Part shown: one piece after another, positions 1 through 8,338 of the stretch
How positions within the stretch are numbered: the stretch's first letter is position 1
Layout: each line of letters starts with the position of its first letter
DNA from: an uncultured Selenomonadales bacterium
Lineage (GTDB): Bacteria; Bacillota; Negativicutes; Selenomonadales; Selenomonadaceae
Direction: 5' to 3'
Length of the DNA stretch: 64,000 nucleotides
Assembly: GCA_900321035.1 (NCBI GenBank)
Contig: ONUH01000003.1
Coordinates: 62,001-126,000, forward strand
Made by a program: the position numbers and the translations under genes
Notes under the pieces: model-generated
Seen by the model: the letters and a program-made list of their open reading frames with translations, nothing else
Told to the model about the DNA's origin: nothing
The model's database searches: none

Positions 1-38
1 CCAAGCGGGGCTCTTTTTGAAAACGGAGCGCGACAACT

Positions 39-1352
39 ATGAACGACAAGCTTTCCCGCACCATATCCCGACGCCGCTTCCTCTCCCTGATGGGCGGCGC
101 CGCCCTGACGCTGGCGGCAGGCTGCGCGGCTGCGCCGCCGAAACCGCCCGCGCCCATAAAAAAAGCCGCGCGGATTCTCACCGGCGACACATCTTTGGAC
201 GCTCAGTTTTTGCGGCAAATCGTCGCCGCCGACAACCGCGTCGCCCGCACCGTCATGTGGCAGTCCGACGAGCCTCAGGAAAACGCCGAAGTCGTCTGGC
301 GCGCTGCGGGCAGCGACAAGGATGCGGAGATTTTTTCCGCCCCCGCGAAAAGCGAGCGGTACACCGACGACGGGCAAAACGTCTTCCTGCACACCGCGAA
401 GCTGGAGAATCTTACGCCGGGAACGACTTATGAATACCGTTTGATTGCCGGGAACGAAGGCTCGGACTGGACGCCGCTTGCCGCCGGAAACGGCGGCTCC
501 TTCAAGGCGCTGATCTTTCCCGATTCCCAGTCCAGCGACTACACCGACTGGACAAACCTCGCGCGGGACGCCTTCCGCCGCAATCCCGACGCCGCCTTTT
601 ACACGAACTTGGGCGACCTGGTGGACAACGGCGAGGAGCACAGCCAATGGGACGCCTGGTTTGACGCGGTGAATCCCTTCGCCGCCCGCATCCCCTTCGC
701 GCCGGTCATGGGCAATCACGAGACCTACGACAAGAAATGGGAAGTCCGTTCGCCGCTGGCCTATCTCGCCCTTTTCGCGCCCCCGGAAAACGGCAGCCGC
801 GACTTTCTCCGCTATTACTATTCCTTTGATTTCGGCGACGTGCACTTCATGGTGCTGAACACCCAATGGGACGAGACGGAAGAACTGCGCCCCGGCCTGC
901 TGGAAGAGCAGCTTGCCTGGCTGCCGAAGGACGCGGCGGCCTCCGGCAAGAAATGGAAGGTCGTCCTGCTGCACAAGGACGTATTGCAGTACCGCATCGG
1001 AAAACGGCCTGAGCGCAAGGAAGGCTTCAGCAAATTCGGCCAGGCCTTCATGCCGCTCTTCGACGACCTTGGCGTGGACGCGGTGCTCTCCGCGCACCTG
1101 CACACCTACCGCAACCGCGGCCATATCAAGGATTTCCAGCGCGATCCGTCGGGTCCCCTGTACATCCTCACCGGCGTCGCCGGAAACGTCCGCTACCCCG
1201 GCCTTTGGATCGACCACGCCCTGGACGAAACCGTCGCGCCCCAGCCGGAAACGGACAACTATCTGACCCTGGAAGCCTCCAAGGACGCTTTACGCTTTCA
1301 ATGCTTCCTCCCCGACGGCAGCGTCATCGACGACGTGACGCTGCGAAAGTGA
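39..1352 (+). CDS. Exported metallophosphoesterase, purple acid phosphatase type
   Basis: Probable phosphatase acting outside the cytoplasm. The N-terminus has a twin-arginine-like stretch (S10-R11-R12-R13-F14-L15), a hydrophobic segment and a lipobox-like LAAGC ending at Cys29, so a Tat-exported lipoprotein is plausible. A fibronectin-like N-terminal domain (about 45-150) precedes a calcineurin-like domain with D162-x-Q164, G192-D193, G225-N226-H227-E228, H312 and H353-x-H355, which are the expected metal ligands. GGAG lies 10 nt before the ATG. It stands alone, convergent to the lipid A operon, and shares a bidirectional hairpin with it. The family call is firm; the substrate cannot be read from the sequence. 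Confidence 0.85.
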   Translation: MNDKLSRTISRRRFLSLMGGAALTLAAGCAAAPPKPPAPIKKAARILTGDTSLDAQFLRQIVAADNRVARTVMWQSDEPQENAEVVWRAAGSDKDAEIFSAPAKSERYTDDGQNVFLHTAKLENLTPGTTYEYRLIAGNEGSDWTPLAAGNGGSFKALIFPDSQSSDYTDWTNLARDAFRRNPDAAFYTNLGDLVDNGEEHSQWDAWFDAVNPFAARIPFAPVMGNHETYDKKWEVRSPLAYLALFAPPENGSRDFLRYYYSFDFGDVHFMVLNTQWDETEELRPGLLEEQLAWLPKDAAASGKKWKVVLLHKDVLQYRIGKRPERKEGFSKFGQAFMPLFDDLGVDAVLSAHLHTYRNRGHIKDFQRDPSGPLYILTGVAGNVRYPGLWIDHALDETVAPQPETDNYLTLEASKDALRFQCFLPDGSVIDDVTLRK

Positions 1353-1385
1353 AACCGCAATTTAGCAGGCTCTTCCTCCGCAGAC

Positions 1386-1424
1386 AAAAAAGCGGCGTGA
1401 CCGTATAGGCCATGCCGCTTTTCC
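1386..1424. terminator. Bidirectional terminator between phosphatase and lipid A operon
   Basis: AAAAGCGGC pairs with GCCGCTTTT around a 17-nt loop, with A and T runs on both sides, so it can end transcription from both convergent genes. Confidence 0.7.
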
Positions 1425-1439
1425 TTTGCAACGAAAAAC

Positions 1440-1901
1440 TCAATCTTTTATATCCTTCGGCGCGATATGCACCACGGTACCGTCCGGTTCGCGATAGACC
1501 GCCTCGGCCACCATGGCGTTCCGCAGCATGCGCCGGCAGAGCAGGCACGGTTTTCCCGAAGCCAGCGTACCGTCGGCGTTGTAGCCCTCGATGTAAATCG
1601 TAGAGCCTTTCATTTTCACGGGATCGGCGTTGACGATGGCGTTCTGCTCTGCGTGGACCGCCACGCAGAGCTCATAGTTCTGCCCCTTCGGCACATGCAG
1701 CCGTTCCCGCTCGCATACGCCCGTGTCGATGCAGTTCGCCTCGCCCCTCGGCGCGCCGTTGTAGCCGGTGCTGATGATGATCTTGTCCTTGACGATGATT
1801 GCGCCGTATTTCCGCCGCAGGCAGGTGGACCGTCTCCCGACGGCGCGGGCGATGTCAAGGAAATATTCGGTCCAATCGGGGCGCGTCTGCGCTTCACTCA
1901 T
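1440..1901 (-). CDS. dCMP/cytidine deaminase family protein (ComEB-like)
   Basis: Zinc-dependent deaminase, most like deoxycytidylate deaminase, which feeds dUMP to thymidylate synthesis. The 153-residue protein has the full zinc site H83-A-E85 and P118-C119-x-x-C122. The reading frame stays open upstream, but the ATG at 1901 is preceded by GGGAGGG at good spacing and gives the usual family length, so that start is chosen. It is the last gene of the long minus-strand operon, 37 nt after the YqgF-like gene, and has no obvious tie to lipid A. Whether dCMP is the true substrate is inference from the family. Confidence 0.85.
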   Translation of the reverse strand: MSEAQTRPDWTEYFLDIARAVGRRSTCLRRKYGAIIVKDKIIISTGYNGAPRGEANCIDTGVCERERLHVPKGQNYELCVAVHAEQNAIVNADPVKMKGSTIYIEGYNADGTLASGKPCLLCRRMLRNAMVAEAVYREPDGTVVHIAPKDIKD

Positions 1902-1938
1902 TGCTGTCCCTCCCCGCCGCGCCCGAGGCGCGGCTTTT

Positions 1939-2340
1939 TCACGCGTTTCGATGCGTAAGATACCGCTGTGCCAAAAGCACCGCCACAAAGTCGTCCACGG
2001 GAACCGGCGGAACCTGCATGCCCGTAGGAAGAAACCGCCGCCAGCCCGTGGGCGGATGCGCTTTCCAATAGGCCCGTCGGGCGTCGTCGGTCGTCCTGTA
2101 CTCGTCTACGATTTCCACGGGAATCTCCGGCAGCGCTTCCCGGATGGCCGTCTCCGCCGCCCGGCTTGTGGTGCCGTTTCCCAAAAGGATCCGTTCCGGG
2201 GAGAACCGTCGAACTCTCGCCGCCATCTCGTCGGCCAGCCGTTCCGTGGCCACGACGCTTTGCTCCAGTACATCCCCGTTTTCCGCCACAACGGCGACGC
2301 CGCATTTCTCGCGGCCCGGATCGATTGCAGCGACAATCAT
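1939..2340 (-). CDS. YqgF/RuvX-like RNase H-fold protein
   Basis: Small RNase H-like protein related to YqgF/RuvX, the family of pre-16S rRNA nucleases and putative resolvases. The 133-residue product starts with the typical strand and acid (A-x-D7-P-G), has an acid at E80 after the second strand and a pair D116-D117 near the C-terminus, matching the catalytic acid pattern. An in-frame GTG at 2358 is possible, but the ATG at 2340 has GGAG 9 nt upstream. It overlaps the region just after the DUF3084 stop. This is a divergent branch that often sits next to DUF3084 genes, so its own function is less sure than the fold. Confidence 0.72.
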   Translation of the reverse strand: MIVAAIDPGREKCGVAVVAENGDVLEQSVVATERLADEMAARVRRFSPERILLGNGTTSRAAETAIREALPEIPVEIVDEYRTTDDARRAYWKAHPPTGWRRFLPTGMQVPPVPVDDFVAVLLAQRYLTHRNA

Positions 2341-2354
2341 CGGCACGGTCTCCT

Positions 2355-3530
2355 TCACTCCGCCGCGCCTTCCGCTTCCACGACAAGACGCAGCCGAAGC
2401 GGCCCGACGGAATCCGTCTGCTCTTTTGCATAGGCGCTGATCCGGCCCGCCCCGCGGGTTGCCGCCACTGCGTTGACAGCTTCATAGAACTGCGCGCTCG
2501 CCATGACGCCGACGCTCCCCCGGATCGGATCGGGCAGGACGCCTTTTTCCTTCGCCACGGCGTTGACTTCCTGCAGCAGATTCATGACGATGGTCTCCGC
2601 CTCGCCCGACTGGCCGGTCGTCAGGAGGAAGGACCGGGCCATGATGAATTCGCCCTGCCGATAGACGGTATGGTTCTTGAACATCTCCAGCGTCGCGCGC
2701 ACCGGCTCGCCGCGCACCAAATTGCCCGCCGCGACGATACGCACCACCGCGTCGTCCCCGGTCTCTGCGATTACCTTCGCCGCTTCCTCGAATTCCGGCG
2801 TGTAAATCCAAACGTAATTGCCTTCCCTGTCCGCACCGAGCCGTTCCGCCACGCCCGCGTTGGCCAGCTGGAGCAGCGCCCCCATATCGCCGCGGATCTC
2901 TTCCGCCGGACGGCCGCTCTGCACGACGCCGCTGGCCAGCACTTCGCCCGCGCGGAACATGATGTCGCCCTCGCGCATGATGAGAAGCCCTTCGCGCAGA
3001 GCCTCCGTGCGCTGCTCCAATTCTTTGTTCTCCGTCGCCAGCGTGCCGTTCTGGGAGGCGAGGGTCTCGTTCGCCTCGGTCAGTTCCCGTTTCGCGGTTT
3101 CCAGCTGCGCGTTGCCTTCGGTCAGCTCCTGCGTACGGGCTTCCAACTCGGACTGTTCTTTTTTCAGCGCATCCACTTCGCCCTGGGATTTCTTCAGCGC
3201 CTCGCCCGCCGCCTGCTGCTGTTTTTCCGCGGTCGCCAGCTTCTGCCCGGCCTCGTCCAGCCGCGCCTGCGTGCCCCGCATTTCCTCGTTGAGCTTTTCC
3301 ATTCCGAAAAGAGCGACGCGCACGTTTTCCGACGCCGCCGCCAGCACTGCGAAGGTCAGCGTCGTAATGGCGACGCCGGTAATGATCGTGACAATCACCG
3401 AAGTGTGGCGCGGACGAAGCCCGAACAGGGAAAGCTTCTTCTTGCCCACCTTGGAGCCGACGCGGTCGCCGATGACCGCGATGGCTCCGCCCGTAACGAT
3501 CAGAGCCGCTATGAGAACGATTCCGTACAT
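2355..3530 (-). CDS. DUF3084 membrane protein with coiled coil
   Basis: Conserved protein of unknown function, 391 residues. Two hydrophobic helices lie at about residues 2-19 and 43-65, separated by a basic loop (KVGKKKLSLFGLRPRH). A long heptad-rich coiled coil follows (about 75-180, repeated E-L-x-x-x-x-E-L patterns), then a globular alpha/beta C-terminal half. The start ATG at 3530 has AAAGG close upstream; the frame extends further upstream without a better site. It follows the LptF/G-like permease by 58 nt in the same operon. A tethered periplasmic or cytoplasmic coil suggests an envelope structural or regulatory role, which is inference only. Confidence 0.8.
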   Translation of the reverse strand: MYGIVLIAALIVTGGAIAVIGDRVGSKVGKKKLSLFGLRPRHTSVIVTIITGVAITTLTFAVLAAASENVRVALFGMEKLNEEMRGTQARLDEAGQKLATAEKQQQAAGEALKKSQGEVDALKKEQSELEARTQELTEGNAQLETAKRELTEANETLASQNGTLATENKELEQRTEALREGLLIMREGDIMFRAGEVLASGVVQSGRPAEEIRGDMGALLQLANAGVAERLGADREGNYVWIYTPEFEEAAKVIAETGDDAVVRIVAAGNLVRGEPVRATLEMFKNHTVYRQGEFIMARSFLLTTGQSGEAETIVMNLLQEVNAVAKEKGVLPDPIRGSVGVMASAQFYEAVNAVAATRGAGRISAYAKEQTDSVGPLRLRLVVEAEGAAE

Positions 3531-3588
3531 AACCTTTGTGCCTTCTTTCGCAACGAAAATCCGCAAACAGCAATCCGGCTGCCGCGCT

Positions 3589-4695
3589 TCAGCGCGACGC
3601 CTGCCGTATAAAGAACAACCCCGCAAAGAAACAGATGATATTGGGCATCCAAATGCCGAGCCAAAGGGGCACGGCGCTGCTCTGGCCTATCGCGCCCATC
3701 AATACCATCAGCATATAATAAATGAAAATGACGATCAGGCTGACCGCGAAACCCCGGGACGACCCGGAACGGTTCGGCTGGAGGCCCAGCGGCATGCCGA
3801 CCAACGCGAACACGAAGCTGGCGAAGGGGATCGTGACGCGCTGATACATCTCCGTTTCCAGCTTGGACGTATCGACGTATTGATCGGAAAGGATCTTGAT
3901 TTGTTCCTTCAATTCCCGGATCGTCATCGCTTCGGGCCGCTTCTGGGCGTTCACGATCTCCTGCGGGCTTTGGTTCACCGGCAAGGTCTGGGTATCAAAA
4001 TGCACCGTATGCCGGGAAAGCTGTCCCTGGTTTTCGTCCCGGGTGACGTCGTAAATGACGCCCTGGTGCATCACCCATTCATTTTCCTTCCATTCGGCGT
4101 AGGCCGCATTTTCCACATGCGTCGCCTTTCCCTGGTCAAAAATCTGGATCGTGATGCCTTCCATCTGCTGCGTATCGCCGTTATAGCGGCGCGCGTACAG
4201 CAGGCGCTGGATCGTGCCGGATTTGATGTCCTTGATGATGATATGGTCCTGCGACTTCGGCGCCACATCTTTCTTGATTTCATAGTTGAGCACGCGCTCG
4301 TAAGCGTCATTGGACCACGGCACGATGTATTCGTTGAACCAGACGGAAAACAGGCTCATGACAAAGCCGAGGATAACGCCCGGCACGCAAAGCCGTTTAA
4401 AGCTGATGCCGCAGGACAGCATCGCGGTAATCTCGCTGCCGCTGGAAAGCCGCCCGAAGGCCAGCAGCGTCGCCAAAAGCATCGACATCGGAAACGTCCA
4501 GACGATGACCCCCGGCAGGCTCAAAACGAAAATCTTTGCCACCGAAGCCAGGGACGCGCCATAGTCCGTGATGTACTCCGCGATGCGGAACAGCGTCCCG
4601 GAACCCATGAATACGGCTGTGAACGCGCAAATGCTGAACAGGAACGTCAGCAGTATTTCTTTGAAAATATATTTGTCTAAAATACGGATATGCAT
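3589..4695 (-). CDS. LptF/LptG family permease (LPS export)
   Basis: Inner-membrane permease of the YjgP/YjgQ family that, with LptB, extracts lipopolysaccharide from the inner membrane and passes it to LptC/LptA. The 368-residue protein has the expected layout: N-terminal helices (RILDKYIFKE entry motif), a large periplasmic beta-jellyroll domain (about 120-260), then C-terminal helices with P-L-G-L-Q-P-N-R. Only one permease gene is present here, so it may work as a homodimer instead of an LptF-LptG pair. The ATG at 4695 lies 11 nt after GGAG; a TTG two codons earlier is the alternative. It follows lptB by 14 nt. Confidence 0.9.
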   Translation of the reverse strand: MHIRILDKYIFKEILLTFLFSICAFTAVFMGSGTLFRIAEYITDYGASLASVAKIFVLSLPGVIVWTFPMSMLLATLLAFGRLSSGSEITAMLSCGISFKRLCVPGVILGFVMSLFSVWFNEYIVPWSNDAYERVLNYEIKKDVAPKSQDHIIIKDIKSGTIQRLLYARRYNGDTQQMEGITIQIFDQGKATHVENAAYAEWKENEWVMHQGVIYDVTRDENQGQLSRHTVHFDTQTLPVNQSPQEIVNAQKRPEAMTIRELKEQIKILSDQYVDTSKLETEMYQRVTIPFASFVFALVGMPLGLQPNRSGSSRGFAVSLIVIFIYYMLMVLMGAIGQSSAVPLWLGIWMPNIICFFAGLFFIRQASR

Positions 4696-4709
4696 AGGCA
4701 AAAATACTC

Positions 4710-5591
4710 CTACAACGTGAAATTATCGCCCAGATAGAACTTTTTCGCCAACGGGTCGTTCGCCACCGTATCCCGGTCCCCCTCGATGAGGATCTCGCCG
4801 AGGTTCATGATGTACGCCCGATCGACGATATTCAAGGTCTCCCGCACATTATGGTCAGTAATCAGGATACCGATGCCCCGTTCCCGGAGATACGCGATGA
4901 TTCCCTGTATATCCGCCACGGCAATGGGATCGACGCCTGCAAAGGGTTCGTCCAGCAATATGAACCGCGGCTCGATGGCTAAGCAGCGGGCAATCTCCAC
5001 CCGCCGCCGCTCGCCGCCGGAAAGCTCTGTCCCGCGCCGTTCCTTGACGTGCGTGACGTGAAATTCCTCCAGGAGAGCGTCCATACGGTCTTTTCGTTCT
5101 GCCGGCGACAGCTCCGTCGTCTCCAAGATCGCCATCAGATTTTCTTCGACGGTCAGGCGCCGGAAAATCGACGCTTCCTGCGCCAGATAGCTGATGCCCA
5201 TGGCCGCGCGCTGGTGCATCGGAAGCCCGCTGACCTCCTGATCGCCGATGAAAACCTCCCCGGCGTTCGGATGCTCCAAGCCGATGATCATGTAAAAGGT
5301 CGTCGTCTTGCCCGCGCCGTTAGGCCCCAAAAGTCCGACAATCTCACCCGTGCGCATCTGCAGGGAAACGCCGTTCACCACGTTCCTATTTTTGAAGGTC
5401 TTGACGAGGTCCTTGACTTCAATGGTCATCTGCTGGTGGGAAGCGGCTCTTTGCTCGAATACGCGCCCCTGCGCGCCCGCCCCCCCGTGATTGTCCGTCC
5501 GGGGCTCCTCGTTCGTATTCGTTTCCGTTATCTCCTTGTCAGCCGGCTGCTCCGGCGAAAGGCGGTTACTGTTCTTCTTTTCCTGCTTCAT
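4710..5591 (-). CDS. lptB: LptB, LPS export ABC ATPase, with N-terminal extension
   Basis: Cytoplasmic ATPase that powers LPS extraction. It has Walker A G89-P-N-G-A-G-K-T-T97, the ABC signature LSGGERRR, Walker B ILLDEPFAGVDP and the switch histidine in LITDHNV. Family members are about 240 residues; this one is 293 because about 54 hydrophilic residues precede the usual start at Met55. Met55 (5429) has no visible ribosome binding site, while the ATG at 5591 has GGTGA just upstream and overlaps the end of lptA by 26 nt, so the long form is preferred. The function call is secure; the extension is unexplained. Confidence 0.93.
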   Translation of the reverse strand: MKQEKKNSNRLSPEQPADKEITETNTNEEPRTDNHGGAGAQGRVFEQRAASHQQMTIEVKDLVKTFKNRNVVNGVSLQMRTGEIVGLLGPNGAGKTTTFYMIIGLEHPNAGEVFIGDQEVSGLPMHQRAAMGISYLAQEASIFRRLTVEENLMAILETTELSPAERKDRMDALLEEFHVTHVKERRGTELSGGERRRVEIARCLAIEPRFILLDEPFAGVDPIAVADIQGIIAYLRERGIGILITDHNVRETLNIVDRAYIMNLGEILIEGDRDTVANDPLAKKFYLGDNFTL

Positions 5592-6309
5592 TTGTCACCG
5601 TTTCCGTATTGCTCCTGTCCTTCAAAAACACCGTCAACCGTCCGCTTTTCAGCGTATTGTTTTCCTGTACCGCCCAAGCGTGCCCTGTCAACACCAGTTT
5701 CCCGGTTTCTTTTCCGAAATATTCAGCTTCGTCTCCGCCGCCCTCGAAATCCCTCGGCGGGCTGATGATATGGGCGTTGCCCACGCCCTTCGCGTGCTCG
5801 GTTTTCGTCCAGCCCTCCATATAATCGGCGGTAAACGTGCCCTCCGCCGAAGACAGGGCGCCGCCCTCCGGCAGGCGGGCATAACCCTCCTCGTTGTCAT
5901 ATTCGACAATAGGGGCTTCCACCCGCTTATCTTTCTGCCATCCGTGTACGTTTCCAATCGCCGTCATTTTTGTTTTCGACACCAGCTCGATGCGGTCGCA
6001 GTCCAGATGCATATCCTCTTTATCCGCAACGACGCCGCCCGTCATCATTCCCGTCGAAGTCTTTGTATTGTAAGTGGCGGACGCCCCCGTCACCACGCCG
6101 CCGTCATAATGGATCACGACGTGGCCTTCCGCTTTCATCTGCCCCGTTTTTACATTGTATTCCACCGTATCCGCGTTGAGCTCTGAAATCCCTTTCTGGC
6201 TTTCAGTCTTTTGCGTTTCGCCCTCAGGCGCAGCCAGCGCCACCGCCGAAGCCAGCAGGCAGCCCGCCGCCAACGCCGCCCATCCCGCAGCCGTCGTAAA
6301 CCGTCTCAT
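5566..6309 (-). CDS. lptA: LptA/OstA-like periplasmic LPS transport protein
   Basis: Periplasmic bridge protein that carries LPS between the membranes. The 247-residue precursor has a basic start, a hydrophobic core and an A-x-A type signal peptidase site (SAVALAAPEG, about residue 27). The rest is rich in short alternating strands (for example ADTVEYNVKTGQMKAEGHV) typical of the OstA beta-jellyroll. It lies between lptC, overlapped by 4 nt, and lptB, overlapped by 26 nt, which suggests translational coupling. Length is somewhat above E. coli LptA, as in other diderm firmicutes. Confidence 0.9.
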   Translation of the reverse strand: MRRFTTAAGWAALAAGCLLASAVALAAPEGETQKTESQKGISELNADTVEYNVKTGQMKAEGHVVIHYDGGVVTGASATYNTKTSTGMMTGGVVADKEDMHLDCDRIELVSKTKMTAIGNVHGWQKDKRVEAPIVEYDNEEGYARLPEGGALSSAEGTFTADYMEGWTKTEHAKGVGNAHIISPPRDFEGGGDEAEYFGKETGKLVLTGHAWAVQENNTLKSGRLTVFLKDRSNTETVTNEAGKEEQ

Positions 6310-6872
6310 TTTGCCTTCTCTCCTTTTTTGTCCTTCTCCTGAACAAAATGCACTTTACCCGTCGCCCGAAACGCTTTGAACTCGTCCCAGCCTTCTATCC
6401 GCTCCGCTTCCAGCCTCATGCCCGGCTGCTCGACGCGCGCATCGCCCGTCGCGACCAAAAGGTCCTTGCCGCTCACCCATTCCAGCTCTTTGCAGGTGAG
6501 TTTCGTGCCGTCCGACATGACCGCCGTCACGCCCCCGCTGAGCTTCACGTTTTTCGTCTTGCTGTCATAGTTGCCCGAAGGTGCCGTCAGTGTGAGCTCC
6601 TTGCCGTCGGGAAAATAATATTTCCCCTTTGCGTCCGTAAATCTTGTCGCCTGCGACTTCACATCCATCGCCGTCGAGGCTGTGGTCAGCTCCCAAAGCA
6701 GCTTCCCTCCGGCTTCCTCGCGGATCGTATTCTGTCCGTATGTCATTTCCACAGGTTTTCGCTCGCTTTCCGGCACAGGCTCCGGATGATCGGGTATCGA
6801 GAGCGCCGTCCACGCCACGAAAACGGCGAAAAGCAGCAAGCCGCCCCATATGGCCATTTTTTTACGATTCAT
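6306..6872 (-). CDS. lptC: LptC, LPS export protein
   Basis: Single-span inner-membrane protein that takes LPS from the permease and hands it to LptA. The 188-residue product has a basic N-terminus, one transmembrane helix (about 7-25) and a periplasmic OstA-like strand-rich domain (FTDAKGKYYFPDGKELTL). GGAG lies 7 nt before the ATG. It overlaps the acyltransferase gene upstream by 11 nt and lptA downstream by 4 nt. Confidence 0.9.
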   Translation of the reverse strand: MNRKKMAIWGGLLLFAVFVAWTALSIPDHPEPVPESERKPVEMTYGQNTIREEAGGKLLWELTTASTAMDVKSQATRFTDAKGKYYFPDGKELTLTAPSGNYDSKTKNVKLSGGVTAVMSDGTKLTCKELEWVSGKDLLVATGDARVEQPGMRLEAERIEGWDEFKAFRATGKVHFVQEKDKKGEKAK

Positions 6873-7785
6873 CCTTCGTCTCCTTCAGCGCCTTGACCGT
6901 GTGATGCTTGGTATGGCGCTGCTCCGGCGGCGTGTTCCAACGATGCTGGAACCACAGCCACTGCGTCGGGTTTTCCCGGATCACGCGCTCCAATATCCGC
7001 GTCATTTCCACCGTCATATCATATAGTTCCTGATCCGTGTCTCCGCTGCTCTTGTCAAAATGCATGGGCTTCCCGAGCCAGACCTTATGCCTGCCGTCGG
7101 ACCGCCGCAGGATAAACGCCGGAACCACCGGCGAACCGAATTTCTTCGCGAATACGGCGGGTCCCAACGGCGTCGAGGCCGTCTTTCCCAAGAAGTCGAT
7201 GAAAGCGCCGCCCGGCCCCGCGTCCTGGTCGGCCAAGAAACCCAAAAGCTTTCCGGCCTTCAGCGCCCGGGCCGCCGCGAAAAGTTCGCTGGTACCCCGG
7301 GAAAAGACCTCCATACCGATGGTCGCCCGCAAATCGTCGATCACACGGGTGTATTGCTCGTTCGGCTGCTTCTTCGCGATGGCCGTGGCCGGAATCCCCG
7401 TCAGCAGGAACGCCGCCGAAAGCCATTCCCATGTGCCGATATGGGCGGTGAAAATGACGACGCCCTTGCCTTCCGCCACCGCCGACTCGATATATTCCCG
7501 GTTCTCAAAGGAAATGTACTCGTCGATATTGTCTTCGTTGAGGTTCGGCATATACAGGATTTCCAATACATTGCGGCCCAGATTGATAAAAGAAAGCCGC
7601 ACCGTTTCCCGCGCCTCGGCCTCGGATATCCCAAGCCCGTCCATCATCTGCCGGACGGCTCGTTCCCGCTGCTTTTTGATGAGCCTGTAATACAGGATAC
7701 CCATTCCCTTGCCCAATGTCAATAGAAAGGAATGGGGCAGACAGCAGACGATGCGTGAAAGCAGCATCAGCGTATGATAAATCAT
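6862..7785 (-). CDS. Lipid A late acyltransferase (LpxL/HtrB family)
   Basis: Inner-membrane enzyme that adds a secondary acyl chain to Kdo-lipid A. The 307-residue protein matches the family length, has an N-terminal hydrophobic anchor (about 5-30) and the catalytic H-x4-E motif as H115-I-G-T-W-E120, followed by the AIAKKQPN and Q-D-A-G-P-G-G-A motifs that line the acyl site. It is the only late acyltransferase in this operon, so it may serve both positions or have a paralogue elsewhere. It sits between kdsC and lptC. Confidence 0.9.
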   Translation of the reverse strand: MIYHTLMLLSRIVCCLPHSFLLTLGKGMGILYYRLIKKQRERAVRQMMDGLGISEAEARETVRLSFINLGRNVLEILYMPNLNEDNIDEYISFENREYIESAVAEGKGVVIFTAHIGTWEWLSAAFLLTGIPATAIAKKQPNEQYTRVIDDLRATIGMEVFSRGTSELFAAARALKAGKLLGFLADQDAGPGGAFIDFLGKTASTPLGPAVFAKKFGSPVVPAFILRRSDGRHKVWLGKPMHFDKSSGDTDQELYDMTVEMTRILERVIRENPTQWLWFQHRWNTPPEQRHTKHHTVKALKETKDES

Positions 7786-7800
7786 GAATCCGTTTCCCCC

Positions 7801-8337
7801 TCAGGAGAGCAAATACTGCGCCGCGGCGTCCTCAAAGAGCCCCTGCGCCCGCAGGAGAAGCTCCGCCGTTTCCCGAATCGCGCCATGTCCCCCCGCGTGC
7901 TCCGTCACCAGGAGCGCCGCTTCCTTCGCCTCCGGCGCGGCGTCCGCCACCGCCACAGGCAGCCCGGCTCTGCGCATGACCGGCAGGTCGATAAGGTCGT
8001 CGCCGATATAGGCAATCTCTTCATCCGAAAAATGCATTTCTTTTTTAAGGTCTTCGTAAGCCGTGCGCTTATCCATACATCCCTGCCGCACGATGGAGAT
8101 GTGCAGCTCCTTCGCGCGGTTCTCCACGATCTTCGACGAGCGGCCGGTCAGGATCGCCGTCTTTCCGCCCGCGCGCCGCCAAAGCGCGATTCCCAAGCCG
8201 TCCTTGATATCGAAACGCTTCATCGCTTCGCCGTCCGGGCCCATATAAATGCCCCCGTCGGTCAGCACGCCGTCCACGTCCATGATGATGAGCCGGATCC
8301 GTTTCATGCGCTCCTCCAGCGAAGTCCGCATTGCCAT
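7801..8337 (-). CDS. kdsC: KdsC, Kdo-8-phosphate phosphatase
   Basis: HAD-family phosphatase that releases Kdo from Kdo-8-phosphate. The 178-residue protein has motif I D20-V-D22-G-V-L-T-D, motif II ILTGRSS, the conserved lysine region (QGCMDK) and motif III G112-D113-D114-L-I-D-L-P. It lacks a cap domain, as expected for the tetrameric C0 subclass. The start shown is 1 nt after the kdsD stop. An internal ATG at 8307 with GGAGG 5 nt upstream would give a 168-residue protein and is a credible alternative. Confidence 0.93.
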   Translation of the reverse strand: MAMRTSLEERMKRIRLIIMDVDGVLTDGGIYMGPDGEAMKRFDIKDGLGIALWRRAGGKTAILTGRSSKIVENRAKELHISIVRQGCMDKRTAYEDLKKEMHFSDEEIAYIGDDLIDLPVMRRAGLPVAVADAAPEAKEAALLVTEHAGGHGAIRETAELLLRAQGLFEDAAAQYLLS

Positions 8338-8338
8338 A

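Noticed and set aside
2818..4680. Open frame of 620 codons on the plus strand across DUF3084 and LptF/G
   Set aside because: It spans two real genes on the opposite strand and gives Ser/Arg-rich sequence without domains.
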